Part shown: positions 1 through 8,230 of the stretch, in pieces
Layout: each line of letters begins with the position of its first letter
How positions within the stretch are numbered: the first letter of the stretch is position 1
Assembly (NCBI GenBank): GCA_003533405.1
Contig: DQDL01000025.1
Span: forward strand, 691 to 22,419
DNA: 21,729 nucleotides
Source of the DNA: Clostridiales bacterium
GTDB lineage: Bacteria; Bacillota; Clostridia; Oscillospirales; Oscillospiraceae
Direction: 5' to 3'
Position numbers and translations under genes: made by a program
Notes under the pieces: generated by a model
Told to the model about the DNA's origin: nothing
What the model saw: only the letters and a program-made list of their open reading frames with translations
Databases searched by the model: none

Positions 1-1105
1 CCAGACCTCCACCTTCGTCTTTGATTCCGCCGAGCAGGGCGGCCGCCACTTCGCCGGTCAGGAGAGCAGCTTCATCTATTCCCGTCTCGGCAACCCCACC
101 ACCAGCCAGCTCGAGCAGAAAATCGCGCTGCTGGAGGGCGGCGAGGACTGCACGGCGTTCTCGTCCGGCATGGGTGCCATCTCCGCCTCGCTGCTGTCGC
201 TGCTCAGCTGCGGCGATCACCTTGTGGCAGACAAAACGCTCTACGGCTGCACGTTCGCGCTCATCCACGAGACACTGCCGCGCTTCGGCATCCACGCCGA
301 CAGCATCGACATGACGGACATGACGCAGGTGAAAGCAGCCATTCGCCCGGACACGAAGGTCGTTTACTTTGAGACCATTGCCAACCCCAGCATGAAAGTC
401 ACGGACATCGCCGCCGTCGCGGACTACGCGCATGCACAGAATCCGGACTGCATCGTCATCGTGGACAACACCTTCGCCACGCCGCTGCTGGTGCAGCCGC
501 TGAAGCTGGGCGCGGATGTTGTCGTGCACAGCGCGACCAAGTATCTCAACGGCCACGGCGATGTGGTCGCAGGTTTCTCGGTGGCGCGCAAGGAGATCAT
601 GGACAAGATCCGCATGATCGGTCTCAAGGACATCACGGGCGCGGTGCTCGGTCCGCAGGAGGCGTTTTTGATCCTGCGCGGTCTCAAGACACTCAAGGTG
701 CATATGGACGCCGTCTGCGCCAACACGCAGAAGGTGGTCGACTTCCTTGCCGGCTCCAAGTATGTGCAGAAGGTGTTCTATCCCAGCCTGGAGAACCATC
801 CCGATCACGCCGTGGCCACCCGCGAGATGACGCGGTTCGGCGGCGTTGTCTCCTTCGAGATGGGCAGCTTTGAGGAAGCCAAAAAAGTGCTCAACCACGT
901 GCATCTGTGCGCGCTGGCCGTCAGCCTTGGTGACTGCGAGACGCTCATCCAGCATCCGGCTTCCATGACGCACTCCATGTGCACAAAAGAAGAGATCGAA
1001 GCTGCCGGCTTCTCGGATCGCCTGATCCGTCTTGCAGTGGGTCTGGAGGATCCCGACGATATCATCGCCGATCTGCAGCAGGCATTTGAAGCTGCGCAAA
1101 ACTGA
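1..1105 (+). CDS. megL: Methionine gamma-lyase (trans-sulfuration PLP enzyme), 5' end cut off
   Basis: PLP-dependent Cys/Met metabolism enzyme. Methionine gamma-lyase splits L-methionine into methanethiol, 2-oxobutyrate and ammonia in the cytoplasm. The frame is open from base 2, so the start codon lies before the window. Visible motifs are YSRLGNPT (PLP-phosphate/tetramer contact) near 80-105, LYGCTF around 239-256, VDNTFATPLL, and SATKYLNGHGD with the Schiff-base lysine. The cysteine in LYGC (codon 248-250) matches the active-site Cys typical of true methionine gamma-lyases and is usually replaced in cystathionine gamma-synthase/lyase, which is why I choose this member of the family. The C-terminus looks complete. 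It converges on queA with a shared terminator. Cystathionine gamma-lyase activity or O-acetylhomoserine sulfhydrylase remain possible. Codons are GC-rich, with no ATA isoleucine noticed. Confidence 0.88.
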   Translation, partial: QTSTFVFDSAEQGGRHFAGQESSFIYSRLGNPTTSQLEQKIALLEGGEDCTAFSSGMGAISASLLSLLSCGDHLVADKTLYGCTFALIHETLPRFGIHADSIDMTDMTQVKAAIRPDTKVVYFETIANPSMKVTDIAAVADYAHAQNPDCIVIVDNTFATPLLVQPLKLGADVVVHSATKYLNGHGDVVAGFSVARKEIMDKIRMIGLKDITGAVLGPQEAFLILRGLKTLKVHMDAVCANTQKVVDFLAGSKYVQKVFYPSLENHPDHAVATREMTRFGGVVSFEMGSFEEAKKVLNHVHLCALAVSLGDCETLIQHPASMTHSMCTKEEIEAAGFSDRLIRLAVGLEDPDDIIADLQQAFEAAQN

Positions 1106-1116
1106 ACCGATCCAGT

Positions 1117-1151
1117 AAAAAAACAGGTTTGCGATCGCGAGCCTGTTTTTT
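1117..1151. terminator. Bidirectional intrinsic terminator between megL and queA
   Basis: An A-run followed by CAGGTTTGC, loop GATC, then GCGAGCCTG and seven or more T. The arms pair throughout with two G-U pairs, and both strands end in a T-run, so it can serve megL (+) and queA (-). Confidence 0.85.
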
Positions 1152-1158
1152 TATTTCC

Positions 1159-2208
1159 TCATTTACAGCTGCCGGCATCGAGTCCGTCCGCAATGAACAT
1201 CGCATCCCCAAACGAGAAGAACCGGTAGCGGTTTTCAACGGCGATCTTATATGCGTTGAGGATATGCTCCCGTCCGGCCAGCGCCGATACGAGCATGATG
1301 AGCGTGCTCTCCGGCAGGTGGAAATTCGTGACGAGCGCATCCATGCACTTGAATTGATAGCCGGGATAAATGAAAATGTCCGTCCAGCCGGACTGTGCGC
1401 GGAGCGTTCCGTCCGCATCCGCAAAGCTCTCGACCGTGCGGCAGGACGTCGTGCCGATGCAGATGACGCGGCCGCCATTGGCCTTTGTCTCGTTGACCAT
1501 GCGCGCCGTTTCCTCCGGGATGATGCAAAATTCCGAGTGCATCGGGTGATCCTCAATCTCGTCCTCCTTGACGGGCCGGAACGTGCCGAGGCCGACGTGC
1601 AGCGTGACGTAACCGATCTTCACACCCATGTCCGCAATCTGCTGCAGCAGTTCCTTCGTAAAGTGCAGGCCGGCCGTCGGCGCGGCGGCGCTGCCGAGCT
1701 CGCGGGAATAAACCGTCTGATAGCGCTCCTGATCCTGCAGCTCCGCCTTGATATACGGCGGCAGCGGCATTTTTCCCAGCCGCTCGAGCACCTCCAGAAA
1801 GATGCCGTCATAGTGAAACTGCACGATCTTGTTGCCGTCGGCGATCGCGTCGACGACCGTAGCGGTCAGTTCCCCGTCGCCAAATGAGAGCGCAGTGCCG
1901 GGCTGGGTCTTGCGGCCTGGACGGGTCAGGCACTCCCACTTGCCGTCGCCGAGGTCGCGCAGCAGCAGCACTTCGACTGCACCGCCGGTGCTGCGGTGGC
2001 CGAGCAGGCGTGCCGGGAGCACGCGCGAATCATTGAGCACAAGGCAGTCGTTCGGGCGCAGAAACTGCGGCAGCTCGTAAAAATGGTGGTGGGCGATGGC
2101 ACCGGTCGTTTTATCCAGTGTCAGCAGCCGGGAAGCATCACGGCGCTCGAGCGGCGTCTGTGCGATGAGTTCCTCCGGCAGATCAAAATAAAAATCAGAT
2201 TTTTTCAT
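1159..2208 (-). CDS. queA: S-adenosylmethionine:tRNA ribosyltransferase-isomerase QueA
   Basis: Transfers and isomerises the ribosyl part of SAM onto preQ1 at the tRNA wobble position, giving epoxyqueuosine. The 349-residue protein has the family's usual length and its signatures in order: FDLPEELIAQTPLERRDASRLL at the N-terminus, NDSRVLPARLLG, PTAGLHFT, HVGLGTFRPV, GTTSCRTVES and TNFHLPESTLIMLVSALAG near the C-terminus. I start at the ATG at 2206-2208 (MKKSDFYF), not the longer reading, because it fits the family N-terminus. It also overlaps the stop of the upstream spoIID-like gene by ATGA (2205-2208), which suggests translational coupling. No tgt, ruvB or other queuosine gene is in view. 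Confidence 0.95.
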   Translation of the reverse strand: MKKSDFYFDLPEELIAQTPLERRDASRLLTLDKTTGAIAHHHFYELPQFLRPNDCLVLNDSRVLPARLLGHRSTGGAVEVLLLRDLGDGKWECLTRPGRKTQPGTALSFGDGELTATVVDAIADGNKIVQFHYDGIFLEVLERLGKMPLPPYIKAELQDQERYQTVYSRELGSAAAPTAGLHFTKELLQQIADMGVKIGYVTLHVGLGTFRPVKEDEIEDHPMHSEFCIIPEETARMVNETKANGGRVICIGTTSCRTVESFADADGTLRAQSGWTDIFIYPGYQFKCMDALVTNFHLPESTLIMLVSALAGREHILNAYKIAVENRYRFFSFGDAMFIADGLDAGSCK

Positions 2209-3800
2209 GCTACATAAGCTCCGGTATAATAGAAACTGATGATCTCTTCGTAGGTCTTGCCGTGTTCCTGCGCCATAGCTTTGGCGCCCCACTGGCTCAT
2301 GCCGCAGTTGTGGCCATAGCCGCCGCCGACGACAGAATAAGCATCCGAGGCGGCGTCATACTCTACAGTAAAGTGGCGGCTGTTATAGCGCAGACCGCAG
2401 ACGCTCGTCAGGAACGTGCGCACGGCATCTTTGCTGTAGGTCTTGTCCCCGACCGTCACCGTCATGGCGTTGCCGATGGGCGTATAGGTGATGGAGACGT
2501 CCCCGACAGCAGCACGGGAGATGGACGTGCTCCAGCTTTTGCAATAGAAGTCGATATCTTTCTCATAGGGATCGACAACACCGCGCAGGTACGGCACCGC
2601 CGTCACCCAGACATTTTCGGAGTCCTCGGTCGCACCGCCGTCCGCCGCGAAATAGAACGTCTCGCAGAGCTTGCCCTCATAGCGGGCAAACTTTCCTGCC
2701 GTCTCATCCACGGCGCGGTCGCTGTTGGCCGAGGCGTCCAGCGTACCGTAATAGACCTGACTGGTCGTCGTCCCCGTGACGTCAAAGCCGTAGGCTGGTG
2801 AGCCATTCATGTGCGAAGCAACATAGGTGCGCGCGCAGACCGCCTGTGCCTTGAGCGCCTCGAGCGGCCAGCCGCTGCTCATTTCATACGGCGTGACACC
2901 CTTGACATAGGGCTCCAGGCCGACGAAATTCACCAGCGTAAGCTTTTGCGGGTCCTGCGTACTGAGGCGGGAGAACTGAAAATCGCCGTAATACGTGCAC
3001 GAGCGGGTGCCGCTGCGATCCTTGCACTCGGCCACCTGCGTAACGGCGACACCGCTGCCGCTCTGTGGCGCCAGCGAGAGCGAATACGTCGAGCCGCAGT
3101 CGAAACCGAAGAGGATCTGATCCGTGCCGCTCTTCACGACCAGCACGCTGCGTGCGCCGCCGGAGGCAACGGAACCATAGGCCGTCGCCGCCGAATTTGA
3201 CGCCGCATCCATGGTCGTATAGCTGCCGACACGGACATAGTAAGTTCCGTTATAGAACACCGGATAGCCGCCGCGGTCATCAGCCGCCGCCTGCGCCGCA
3301 TCAAAGCTTGCATAGGCGGTACTGAGCTGGACATGATAAGCGCCAAAGGTGCTGTCCCCAACCGCAACGTTCGTATCTGCAACGACGGTAACAGCACTCT
3401 CACCCGTAGAACCGACAGACCGGAACACGCGGTCGGAATCATAATACCCAAACGCAAAACCGGAACCGGTCTGGATCTGCAGATGGAACGCATCCAGTGC
3501 CGTCGAACCGAACGCCAGGCCGACGCGGACGATGCCGTTTGGAATATTCGGCTGCTCATTTTCATATTCGCTGCCGCCGAGCAGCTGCGTGCCGCTCGCC
3601 GTGGCGGCATAGACGCCGCGCTCCGGCAGCTTTGCCGTGCTTCCGTCCGCGCCAATGGCATGCGCATCCGCCAGTGCCAGCGTGTTATCGCCGTCATTGA
3701 CGTAGTACGTCTGCGCACCGAAGGCCGACGTGCACGGCGCTGCAGCCAGCAGAACGACGGCAAGCAGCGCCGTTATCCCTCTTTTCAGGTTTGATCTCAT
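2205..3800 (-). CDS. SpoIID/LytB-domain peptidoglycan protein, secreted
   Basis: 531 residues from the ATG at 3798-3800, chosen because GAGGTG lies just upstream and the protein then begins with a clean signal peptide (MRSNLKRG, hydrophobic core, SAFGA). The middle part has a SPOR-like stretch (YNGTYYVRVGSYTTMDAA). The C-terminal half carries the SpoIID/LytB domain: GLEPYVKGVTPYEMSSGWPLEALKAQAV and a terminal GYGHNCGMSQWGA. By analogy with SpoIID lytic transglycosylases, the Glu in YEMS (residue 306) is the likely catalytic acid. SpoIID cuts glycan strands freed of stem peptides, and works with SpoIIP in engulfment. This copy is longer than classic SpoIID, has a strong SigA-like promoter, and is joined to queA, so a vegetative LytB-like wall role is also possible. 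Confidence 0.88.
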   Translation of the reverse strand: MRSNLKRGITALLAVVLLAAAPCTSAFGAQTYYVNDGDNTLALADAHAIGADGSTAKLPERGVYAATASGTQLLGGSEYENEQPNIPNGIVRVGLAFGSTALDAFHLQIQTGSGFAFGYYDSDRVFRSVGSTGESAVTVVADTNVAVGDSTFGAYHVQLSTAYASFDAAQAAADDRGGYPVFYNGTYYVRVGSYTTMDAASNSAATAYGSVASGGARSVLVVKSGTDQILFGFDCGSTYSLSLAPQSGSGVAVTQVAECKDRSGTRSCTYYGDFQFSRLSTQDPQKLTLVNFVGLEPYVKGVTPYEMSSGWPLEALKAQAVCARTYVASHMNGSPAYGFDVTGTTTSQVYYGTLDASANSDRAVDETAGKFARYEGKLCETFYFAADGGATEDSENVWVTAVPYLRGVVDPYEKDIDFYCKSWSTSISRAAVGDVSITYTPIGNAMTVTVGDKTYSKDAVRTFLTSVCGLRYNSRHFTVEYDAASDAYSVVGGGYGHNCGMSQWGAKAMAQEHGKTYEEIISFYYTGAYVA

Positions 3801-3851
3801 AGCGCACCTCGCTGTTTCGTGAGTGTGGTCATACGCAAAATATGACACTTT

Positions 3852-3880
3852 ATTATAATGATTTTCCACGCATTATGCAA
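3852..3880 (-). promoter_or_regulatory. SigA-type promoter of the spoIID-like gene
   Basis: On the minus strand TTGCAT, 17 bases, then TATAAT (-10 at 3852-3857, -35 at 3875-3880). Transcription would begin near 3845, about 45 bases before the start codon. It points to vegetative rather than SigE expression. Confidence 0.75.
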
Positions 3881-3893
3881 GTGCTTTTCCATG

Positions 3894-3924
3894 GCAAAAC
3901 GCCCCCGGTTTCTCCGGAGGCGTT
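3894..3924 (-). terminator. Intrinsic terminator after mgtE
   Basis: Arms at 3898-3908 and 3914-3924 pair over 11 bases with one mismatch (AACGCC...GGCGTT around CCGG/CCGG). On the minus strand the stem is followed by only a short T-run, so it may be leaky into spoIID-queA. Confidence 0.6.
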
Positions 3925-3936
3925 GCAGTATGCAGG

Positions 3937-5340
3937 TCAAAAATGCAGGAACATTTTTGCAATGGAAAAATAGATCAGCAGCGACACGGCGTCCGTGATC
4001 GTCGAGATGAGCGGGCTTGCCATGACAGCGGGGTCCACACCGATCTTTTCTGCGATCATCGGCAGCAGGCTGCCCACGACCTTTGCGAACATGACCACGA
4101 ACACAATCGTGCAGCAGACGGTCGCCGCGACCGACATCGTAACGGCGGTGTTGCCCAGCAGCAGCCGGTCAACAAGCAGCATCTTGATGAAGTTTGCCGC
4201 CGCCAGTGAAATGCCGCACAAAAATGCAACACGCAGCTCTTTCCAGATCACGCGCAGCGCGTCCGCCGGGGATGTATCGCCCAGCGACAGGCTGCGGATG
4301 ATCGCCGTGGACGACTGGCTGCCGGAGTTGCCGCCCGTGCCCATGAGCATGGGCATGAATGACGCAAGCGCGACCTGCGTCGCCAGCGCGTCCTCAAAAT
4401 GCGTGACGATCATGCCGGTAAACGTCGCCGAGAGCATGAGAAACATCAGCCACGGGATGCGGTTTTTCCAGATGTCCACGACGCTCGTGCGGGAGTAGGG
4501 CTTATCGGACGGCGTGATACCGGCCATCTTTTCGATGTCTTCCGTGGCCTCCTGCTCCATGACGTCGATGATATCGTCGACCGTGACGATACCGACGAGG
4601 CAGCCTTCCTTATCCACGACCGGGATCGCGATCAGGTCGTAGTTAGAGATCATGTCCGAGACCTCTTCCTGGTCGTCGGTCGTAGAGGCATAGATGACAT
4701 TTGTGTCCATGATGTCCTCGAGGATCACATCGTCATCCGACAGCAGCAGATCCTTGACCGTGACGACGCCCTCGAGCTTGCGCTTGGCCGACGTGACATA
4801 GCAGACGTAGATCGTCTCCTTATCCTCGCCGATCTTGCGGATGCGGGCAAATGCCTCACGCACACTCATGTACTTTTTCAGATCCACGAACTCGGCCGTC
4901 ATGATGCTGCCGGCAGAGTTTTCAGGATATTTCAGGTACTGGTTGATGAGGTTGCGCGTGGCGGGTGTCGCCGTGCGCATGACACGCTTGACAACGTTGG
5001 CCGGCAGCTCCTCCATCATGTCGACAGCATCGTCGACGTACAGCTCTTCGATAATGCCGGCGAGCTCCGTATCGGTGATGGAGTTGATGATCGTCTCCTG
5101 CTCCTCGACCTCAAGATTGGCAAACACGGCCGCCGCGATCTCCTTGGACAGGATGCGGAACACCATGGCCATCCGCTGCGGATTGTCCTCCCACAGCTCA
5201 CCGAGAAACTCGGAAATATCAAACTCATTCATCTCGCCGAGCTTTTGGCTCAGCGCCTTCATCCGGTGCTGATCCAGAAGTGCAAAGAGTTCGTCGTGCA
5301 GCGCCTCGTAATCTTCGTATTCCCGGTTCTGATCGTCCAT
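3937..5340 (-). CDS. mgtE: Magnesium transporter MgtE
   Basis: Mg2+ channel/transporter of the inner membrane, 467 residues. I use the ATG at 5338-5340 (MDDQNREY) because AGGAGG lies 9 bases upstream. Domains in order: the MgtE N domain of helical repeats (about 15-125, with ELYVDDAVDMMEELPANVVKRVM), two CBS domains (about 130-255, with IPVVDKEGCLVGIVTVDDIIDVM), a connecting plug helix, and a five-helix pore domain from about 285. The pore signature MLMGTGGNSGSQSSTAIIRSLSLG is present. An Asp in the last helices (ITDAVSLLIYF) is the probable ion ligand known from the family. No Mg2+-sensing leader is visible in the 35 bases behind ahcY, so it may be co-transcribed with ahcY. GC-rich codon style like megL and queA. 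Confidence 0.95.
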   Translation of the reverse strand: MDDQNREYEDYEALHDELFALLDQHRMKALSQKLGEMNEFDISEFLGELWEDNPQRMAMVFRILSKEIAAAVFANLEVEEQETIINSITDTELAGIIEELYVDDAVDMMEELPANVVKRVMRTATPATRNLINQYLKYPENSAGSIMTAEFVDLKKYMSVREAFARIRKIGEDKETIYVCYVTSAKRKLEGVVTVKDLLLSDDDVILEDIMDTNVIYASTTDDQEEVSDMISNYDLIAIPVVDKEGCLVGIVTVDDIIDVMEQEATEDIEKMAGITPSDKPYSRTSVVDIWKNRIPWLMFLMLSATFTGMIVTHFEDALATQVALASFMPMLMGTGGNSGSQSSTAIIRSLSLGDTSPADALRVIWKELRVAFLCGISLAAANFIKMLLVDRLLLGNTAVTMSVAATVCCTIVFVVMFAKVVGSLLPMIAEKIGVDPAVMASPLISTITDAVSLLIYFSIAKMFLHF

Positions 5341-5375
5341 CTCCCTGCCCCTCCTTTCCATCCGGTCTCAAAGGA

Positions 5376-6611
5376 TCAACCGTTGAGGTATTCTTTCTGG
5401 CTGCAGCTCAGGCTGTCAATGGAAACGCCCATGGCCTTGAGCTTGCGGCGCGCAATGTTATCATCGATCTCCGCGGGAACCGACACGACGCCCGGCTTCA
5501 GCTGGCCGCGCGTGCGCACCAGATACTCTGCGCTCATGGCCTGCACGGCAAAGCTCATGTCCATGATCTCCGCCGGATGACCGTCGGCTGCGGCGAGGTT
5601 CACGAGTCTGCCCTCGGCGATGGTGAACAGAGTCTTGCCGTTGGGCATGACATAGCCCTGAATGTTATGACGAGCCTCATATTTCCTGACCGCCATTCCT
5701 TCGAGCGCTTCCATGTCGACCTCAATGTTGAAGTGACCTGCGTTTGAAAGGATAGCGCCGTCCTTCATGAGTGGGAAATGCTCGGCGGTGATGATATCCC
5801 TGCCGCCGGTGACGGTGCAGAAGATATCACCTATCTTTGCAGCTTCAGCCATAGGCATGACCTCATAGCCGTCCATGACGGCCTCAAGCGCACGCACGGG
5901 GTCTGTCTCCGTGACGATGACCTTTGCGCCCAAGCCCTTTGCACGCAGCGTAACGCCCTTGCCGCACCAGCCGTAGCCGGAGATGACGACATATTTGCCC
6001 GCAACGATGAGATTTGTCGTTCGGCAGATGCCGTCCCACACGGACTGACCCGTGCCGTAACGGTTATCGAACATGTGCTTGCAGTCGGCATCGTTGACCA
6101 TGACCATGGGGAACTTAAGTTCACCCTTGCGAGACATTATTCTAAGCCTGTTTATGCCGGTCGTGGTCTCCTCACAGCCGCCGATGACATTGGGGATGAG
6201 GTCTGCGTACTTCGTGTGCATGAGATGTACAAGGTCGCCGCCGTCATCGATGATGATGTTGGGGCCGACCTTGAGCACTTCCTCAAGGCACTGCTCATAC
6301 TGCTCCATCGAGCAGCCGTACTCGGCAAAAACATTCATGCCGCCGGAGACGAGCGCCGCCGCGACATCGTCCTGAGTTGAAAGGGGGTTTGAGCCGGTGA
6401 CATACATCTCGGCGCCGCCCATTTCCATGACACGGCACAGATAAGCGGTCTTTGCCTCAAGGTGCACCGACAGTGCGACCTTCATACCGGCAAAGGGCTT
6501 TTCTCTCTTGAAATCCTCGCCAATGCCACGCAAAACGGGCATATTGCGCTCTACCCAGTTTATCTTCATCTCGCCGGACGGCGCAAGGCTTATATCCTTT
6601 ATCCTGCTCAT
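5376..6611 (-). CDS. ahcY: Adenosylhomocysteinase (S-adenosylhomocysteine hydrolase)
   Basis: Splits S-adenosylhomocysteine reversibly into adenosine and homocysteine, relieving product inhibition of methyltransferases. The protein has 411 residues from the ATG at 6609-6611, chosen for GGAGG 7 bases upstream. Motifs: DDGGDLVHLMH, GGCEETTTGINRL, NDADCKHMFDNRYGTGQSVWDGI (with the conserved Lys and Asp), the NAD-binding GYGWCGKG and LAAADGHPAEIMDMSF. The GYGWCG form and the short C-terminus ending KEYLNG resemble the thermophile/archaeal-type enzyme and lack the K-x-x-x-YRY tail of longer forms. Codon use changes inside the gene: from the start to about 5605 it uses ATA, AGG, AGA and CTT, while the last 76 codons or so use CGC for every Arg and CTG/CTC for every Leu. 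See the finding on this break. Confidence 0.93.
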   Translation of the reverse strand: MSRIKDISLAPSGEMKINWVERNMPVLRGIGEDFKREKPFAGMKVALSVHLEAKTAYLCRVMEMGGAEMYVTGSNPLSTQDDVAAALVSGGMNVFAEYGCSMEQYEQCLEEVLKVGPNIIIDDGGDLVHLMHTKYADLIPNVIGGCEETTTGINRLRIMSRKGELKFPMVMVNDADCKHMFDNRYGTGQSVWDGICRTTNLIVAGKYVVISGYGWCGKGVTLRAKGLGAKVIVTETDPVRALEAVMDGYEVMPMAEAAKIGDIFCTVTGGRDIITAEHFPLMKDGAILSNAGHFNIEVDMEALEGMAVRKYEARHNIQGYVMPNGKTLFTIAEGRLVNLAAADGHPAEIMDMSFAVQAMSAEYLVRTRGQLKPGVVSVPAEIDDNIARRKLKAMGVSIDSLSCSQKEYLNG

Positions 6612-6643
6612 GGTCAAACCTCCAAACATTTTCTAAACGATTT

Positions 6644-6672
6644 ATTTTACCACCATATTTCAAACTCTGCAA
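6644..6672 (-). promoter_or_regulatory. SigA-type promoter of ahcY
   Basis: Minus strand TTGCAG, 17 bases, TAAAAT (-10 at 6644-6649, -35 at 6667-6672). The leader would be only about 25 bases, leaving no room for a SAM or SAH riboswitch. Confidence 0.7.
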
Positions 6673-6694
6673 GTATCGCAGGCCCAAATACGGC

Positions 6695-6726
6695 GAAAAA
6701 AAGACGACCCAAGCGGGTCGTCTTTT
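6695..6726 (-). terminator. Intrinsic terminator after agcS
   Basis: AAAAGACGACCC, loop of four, GGGTCGTCTTTT (arms 6699-6710 and 6715-6726), followed on the minus strand by a run of seven T. It lies about 15 bases after the symporter stop and just upstream of the ahcY promoter. Confidence 0.88.
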
Positions 6727-6739
6727 AGGCTTTATGCAA

Positions 6740-8143
6740 TTACTTTTCGAGTGTTTCGCTGTACTGGAGCTTTGCGCTCTTAGCAACGAGGCTAGACAGT
6801 GCAACCAATGCGATGACATTGGGCAGGACCATGATGTTGTTGAACATGTCGGTCAGCTCCCAAACGAGGTCGTTCTGCAGCAGCGAGCCGAGGACGACGA
6901 AGATGATGGCGATTATCGAGTAAGGAACAACTGCCTTTTTGCCGAAGAGATACTCAATATTGATGCGGCCGAAGAAGTTCCAGCCGATGATGGTCGAGAA
7001 TGCGAAGAACAGGAGGCAGATTGCAACGAATGCGCCGCCGAAGCCGCTTCCGAACACGCTTCCGAATGCGATCTGTGCCATGTTGGTCTTTGCAATGCCC
7101 TCGGGAACGCCGTTTGCAACGCCTGCCGCGAGCACGCCGTCGCCGGTGTAGAGGGTGGAGATAACGACGAGTGCGGTCATGGTCAGGACAATGAAGGTGT
7201 CGATGAACACGCCCATCATTGCGACGATGCCCTGCTCATGCGGGCACTTGACATTTGCCTGTGCGTGAGCGTGAGGGGTAGAGCCCATACCGGCCTCGTT
7301 GGAGAAAAGGCCTCTCTTTGCGCCCTGCGAGATAGCTGCCATGAGGGCTGCGCCGACGCTGCCGCCGAGGACTGCGGTGGGGTCAAATGCGTATCTGAAG
7401 ATCATGCCGAAAGTCTCGGGGATGAACTTGATGCGTGCGATGATGATAACAAGACCGCCGAGGATGTAGAGCACTGCCATGACGGGGACTATCTTCTCGG
7501 TCGCAGCGGCGAGACGCTGAGTGCCGCCGAGGAAGATGAAGCCCGCAACGATTGCTACGATAAGGCCGCTTACCCAGCCGGGGATGTTAAATGCGCTGGT
7601 GCAGCTCTCGGCAATGGAGTTGGACTGTACCATGGTGCCCATGAAGCCGAGTGCGAGAATGATGGCGACGGCGAAAAAGCCTGCGAGGAACTTGCCGAAC
7701 TTGCCTTTGAACGCAGTCTTTATATAGTACACGGGGCCGCCGGAGACGCTGCCGTCAGCGTTGACAACACGGGTCTTCTGAGCCAGAACGGCCTCGGCGT
7801 AGATGGTCGCCATGCCGAAGAAAGCAATTATCCACATCCAGAAGATAGCGCCCGGGCCGCCGATAAGGATAGCGCCGCAAGCACCAACAATGTTGCCGGT
7901 ACCGACCTGAGCGGCAATAGCGGTGGTCAGCGCCTGGAAAGAGCTCATGCCGCTTTTATGCTTATCGCCCCTGAGGCTGATGTTTCCGAACACCTTGCGC
8001 CACGCTTCGCCGAAGCAGCGGATCTGAACGAATCTGGTCTTTATCGAGAACCAGAGGCCGCAGCCGACGAGCAGGAAAATGAGCATGTAGTTGGACAGAT
8101 AAGTGTTTATCTGACATACGATCTCATACAGTTTTGCTTCCAT
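6740..8143 (-). CDS. Sodium:alanine/glycine symporter (AgcS family)
   Basis: Membrane carrier that imports alanine or glycine with Na+. It has 467 residues from the ATG at 8141-8143 (MEAKLYEIV), with GGAGG just upstream; a longer open frame to 8212 would run back through the riboswitch terminator and is not real. Family signatures: TRFVQIRCFGEAWR after the first helix, FQALTTAIAAQVGTGNIVGACGAILIGGPGAIFWMW, a central AALMAAISQGAKRGLFSNEAGMGSTPHAHAQA, and FFAFSTIIGWNFFG near the end. About ten hydrophobic segments are visible. The glycine riboswitch upstream points to glycine as the physiological substrate. It is a single-gene unit with its own promoter and terminator. Confidence 0.94.
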   Translation of the reverse strand: MEAKLYEIVCQINTYLSNYMLIFLLVGCGLWFSIKTRFVQIRCFGEAWRKVFGNISLRGDKHKSGMSSFQALTTAIAAQVGTGNIVGACGAILIGGPGAIFWMWIIAFFGMATIYAEAVLAQKTRVVNADGSVSGGPVYYIKTAFKGKFGKFLAGFFAVAIILALGFMGTMVQSNSIAESCTSAFNIPGWVSGLIVAIVAGFIFLGGTQRLAAATEKIVPVMAVLYILGGLVIIIARIKFIPETFGMIFRYAFDPTAVLGGSVGAALMAAISQGAKRGLFSNEAGMGSTPHAHAQANVKCPHEQGIVAMMGVFIDTFIVLTMTALVVISTLYTGDGVLAAGVANGVPEGIAKTNMAQIAFGSVFGSGFGGAFVAICLLFFAFSTIIGWNFFGRINIEYLFGKKAVVPYSIIAIIFVVLGSLLQNDLVWELTDMFNNIMVLPNVIALVALSSLVAKSAKLQYSETLEK

Positions 8144-8156
8144 CTTTCTTTCCTCC

Positions 8157-8190
8157 AAAACAAAAAACTGCTGAACTAAATTCAGCAGCT
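8157..8190 (-). terminator. Riboswitch-controlled terminator in the agcS leader
   Basis: Minus strand CTGCTGAA, loop of five, TTCAGCAG and a six-T run (arms 8181-8188 and 8168-8175; T-run 8162-8167). Two further pairs are possible at the base. It ends right before the GGAGG of agcS, so it can switch off the gene as the riboswitch's expression platform. Confidence 0.82.
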
Positions 8191-8230
8191 CCGGAGACAT
8201 AATAGAAAACATATAAAATATTTATGCTTC

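Noticed and set aside
4399..5580. Long plus-strand frame opposite mgtE and the end of ahcY
   Set aside because: Antisense shadow of well-supported genes; the product resembles no family.
6734..8179. Long plus-strand frame of 481 codons opposite agcS
   Set aside because: Shadow of the membrane carrier's codon bias; its product is rich in Asp, Glu, Cys and His without any domain, and no promoter or ribosome site is seen.
8144..8212. Longer N-terminus for the symporter starting at 8212
   Set aside because: It would translate the riboswitch terminator; the ATG at 8143 has GGAGG and the family's own N-terminus.
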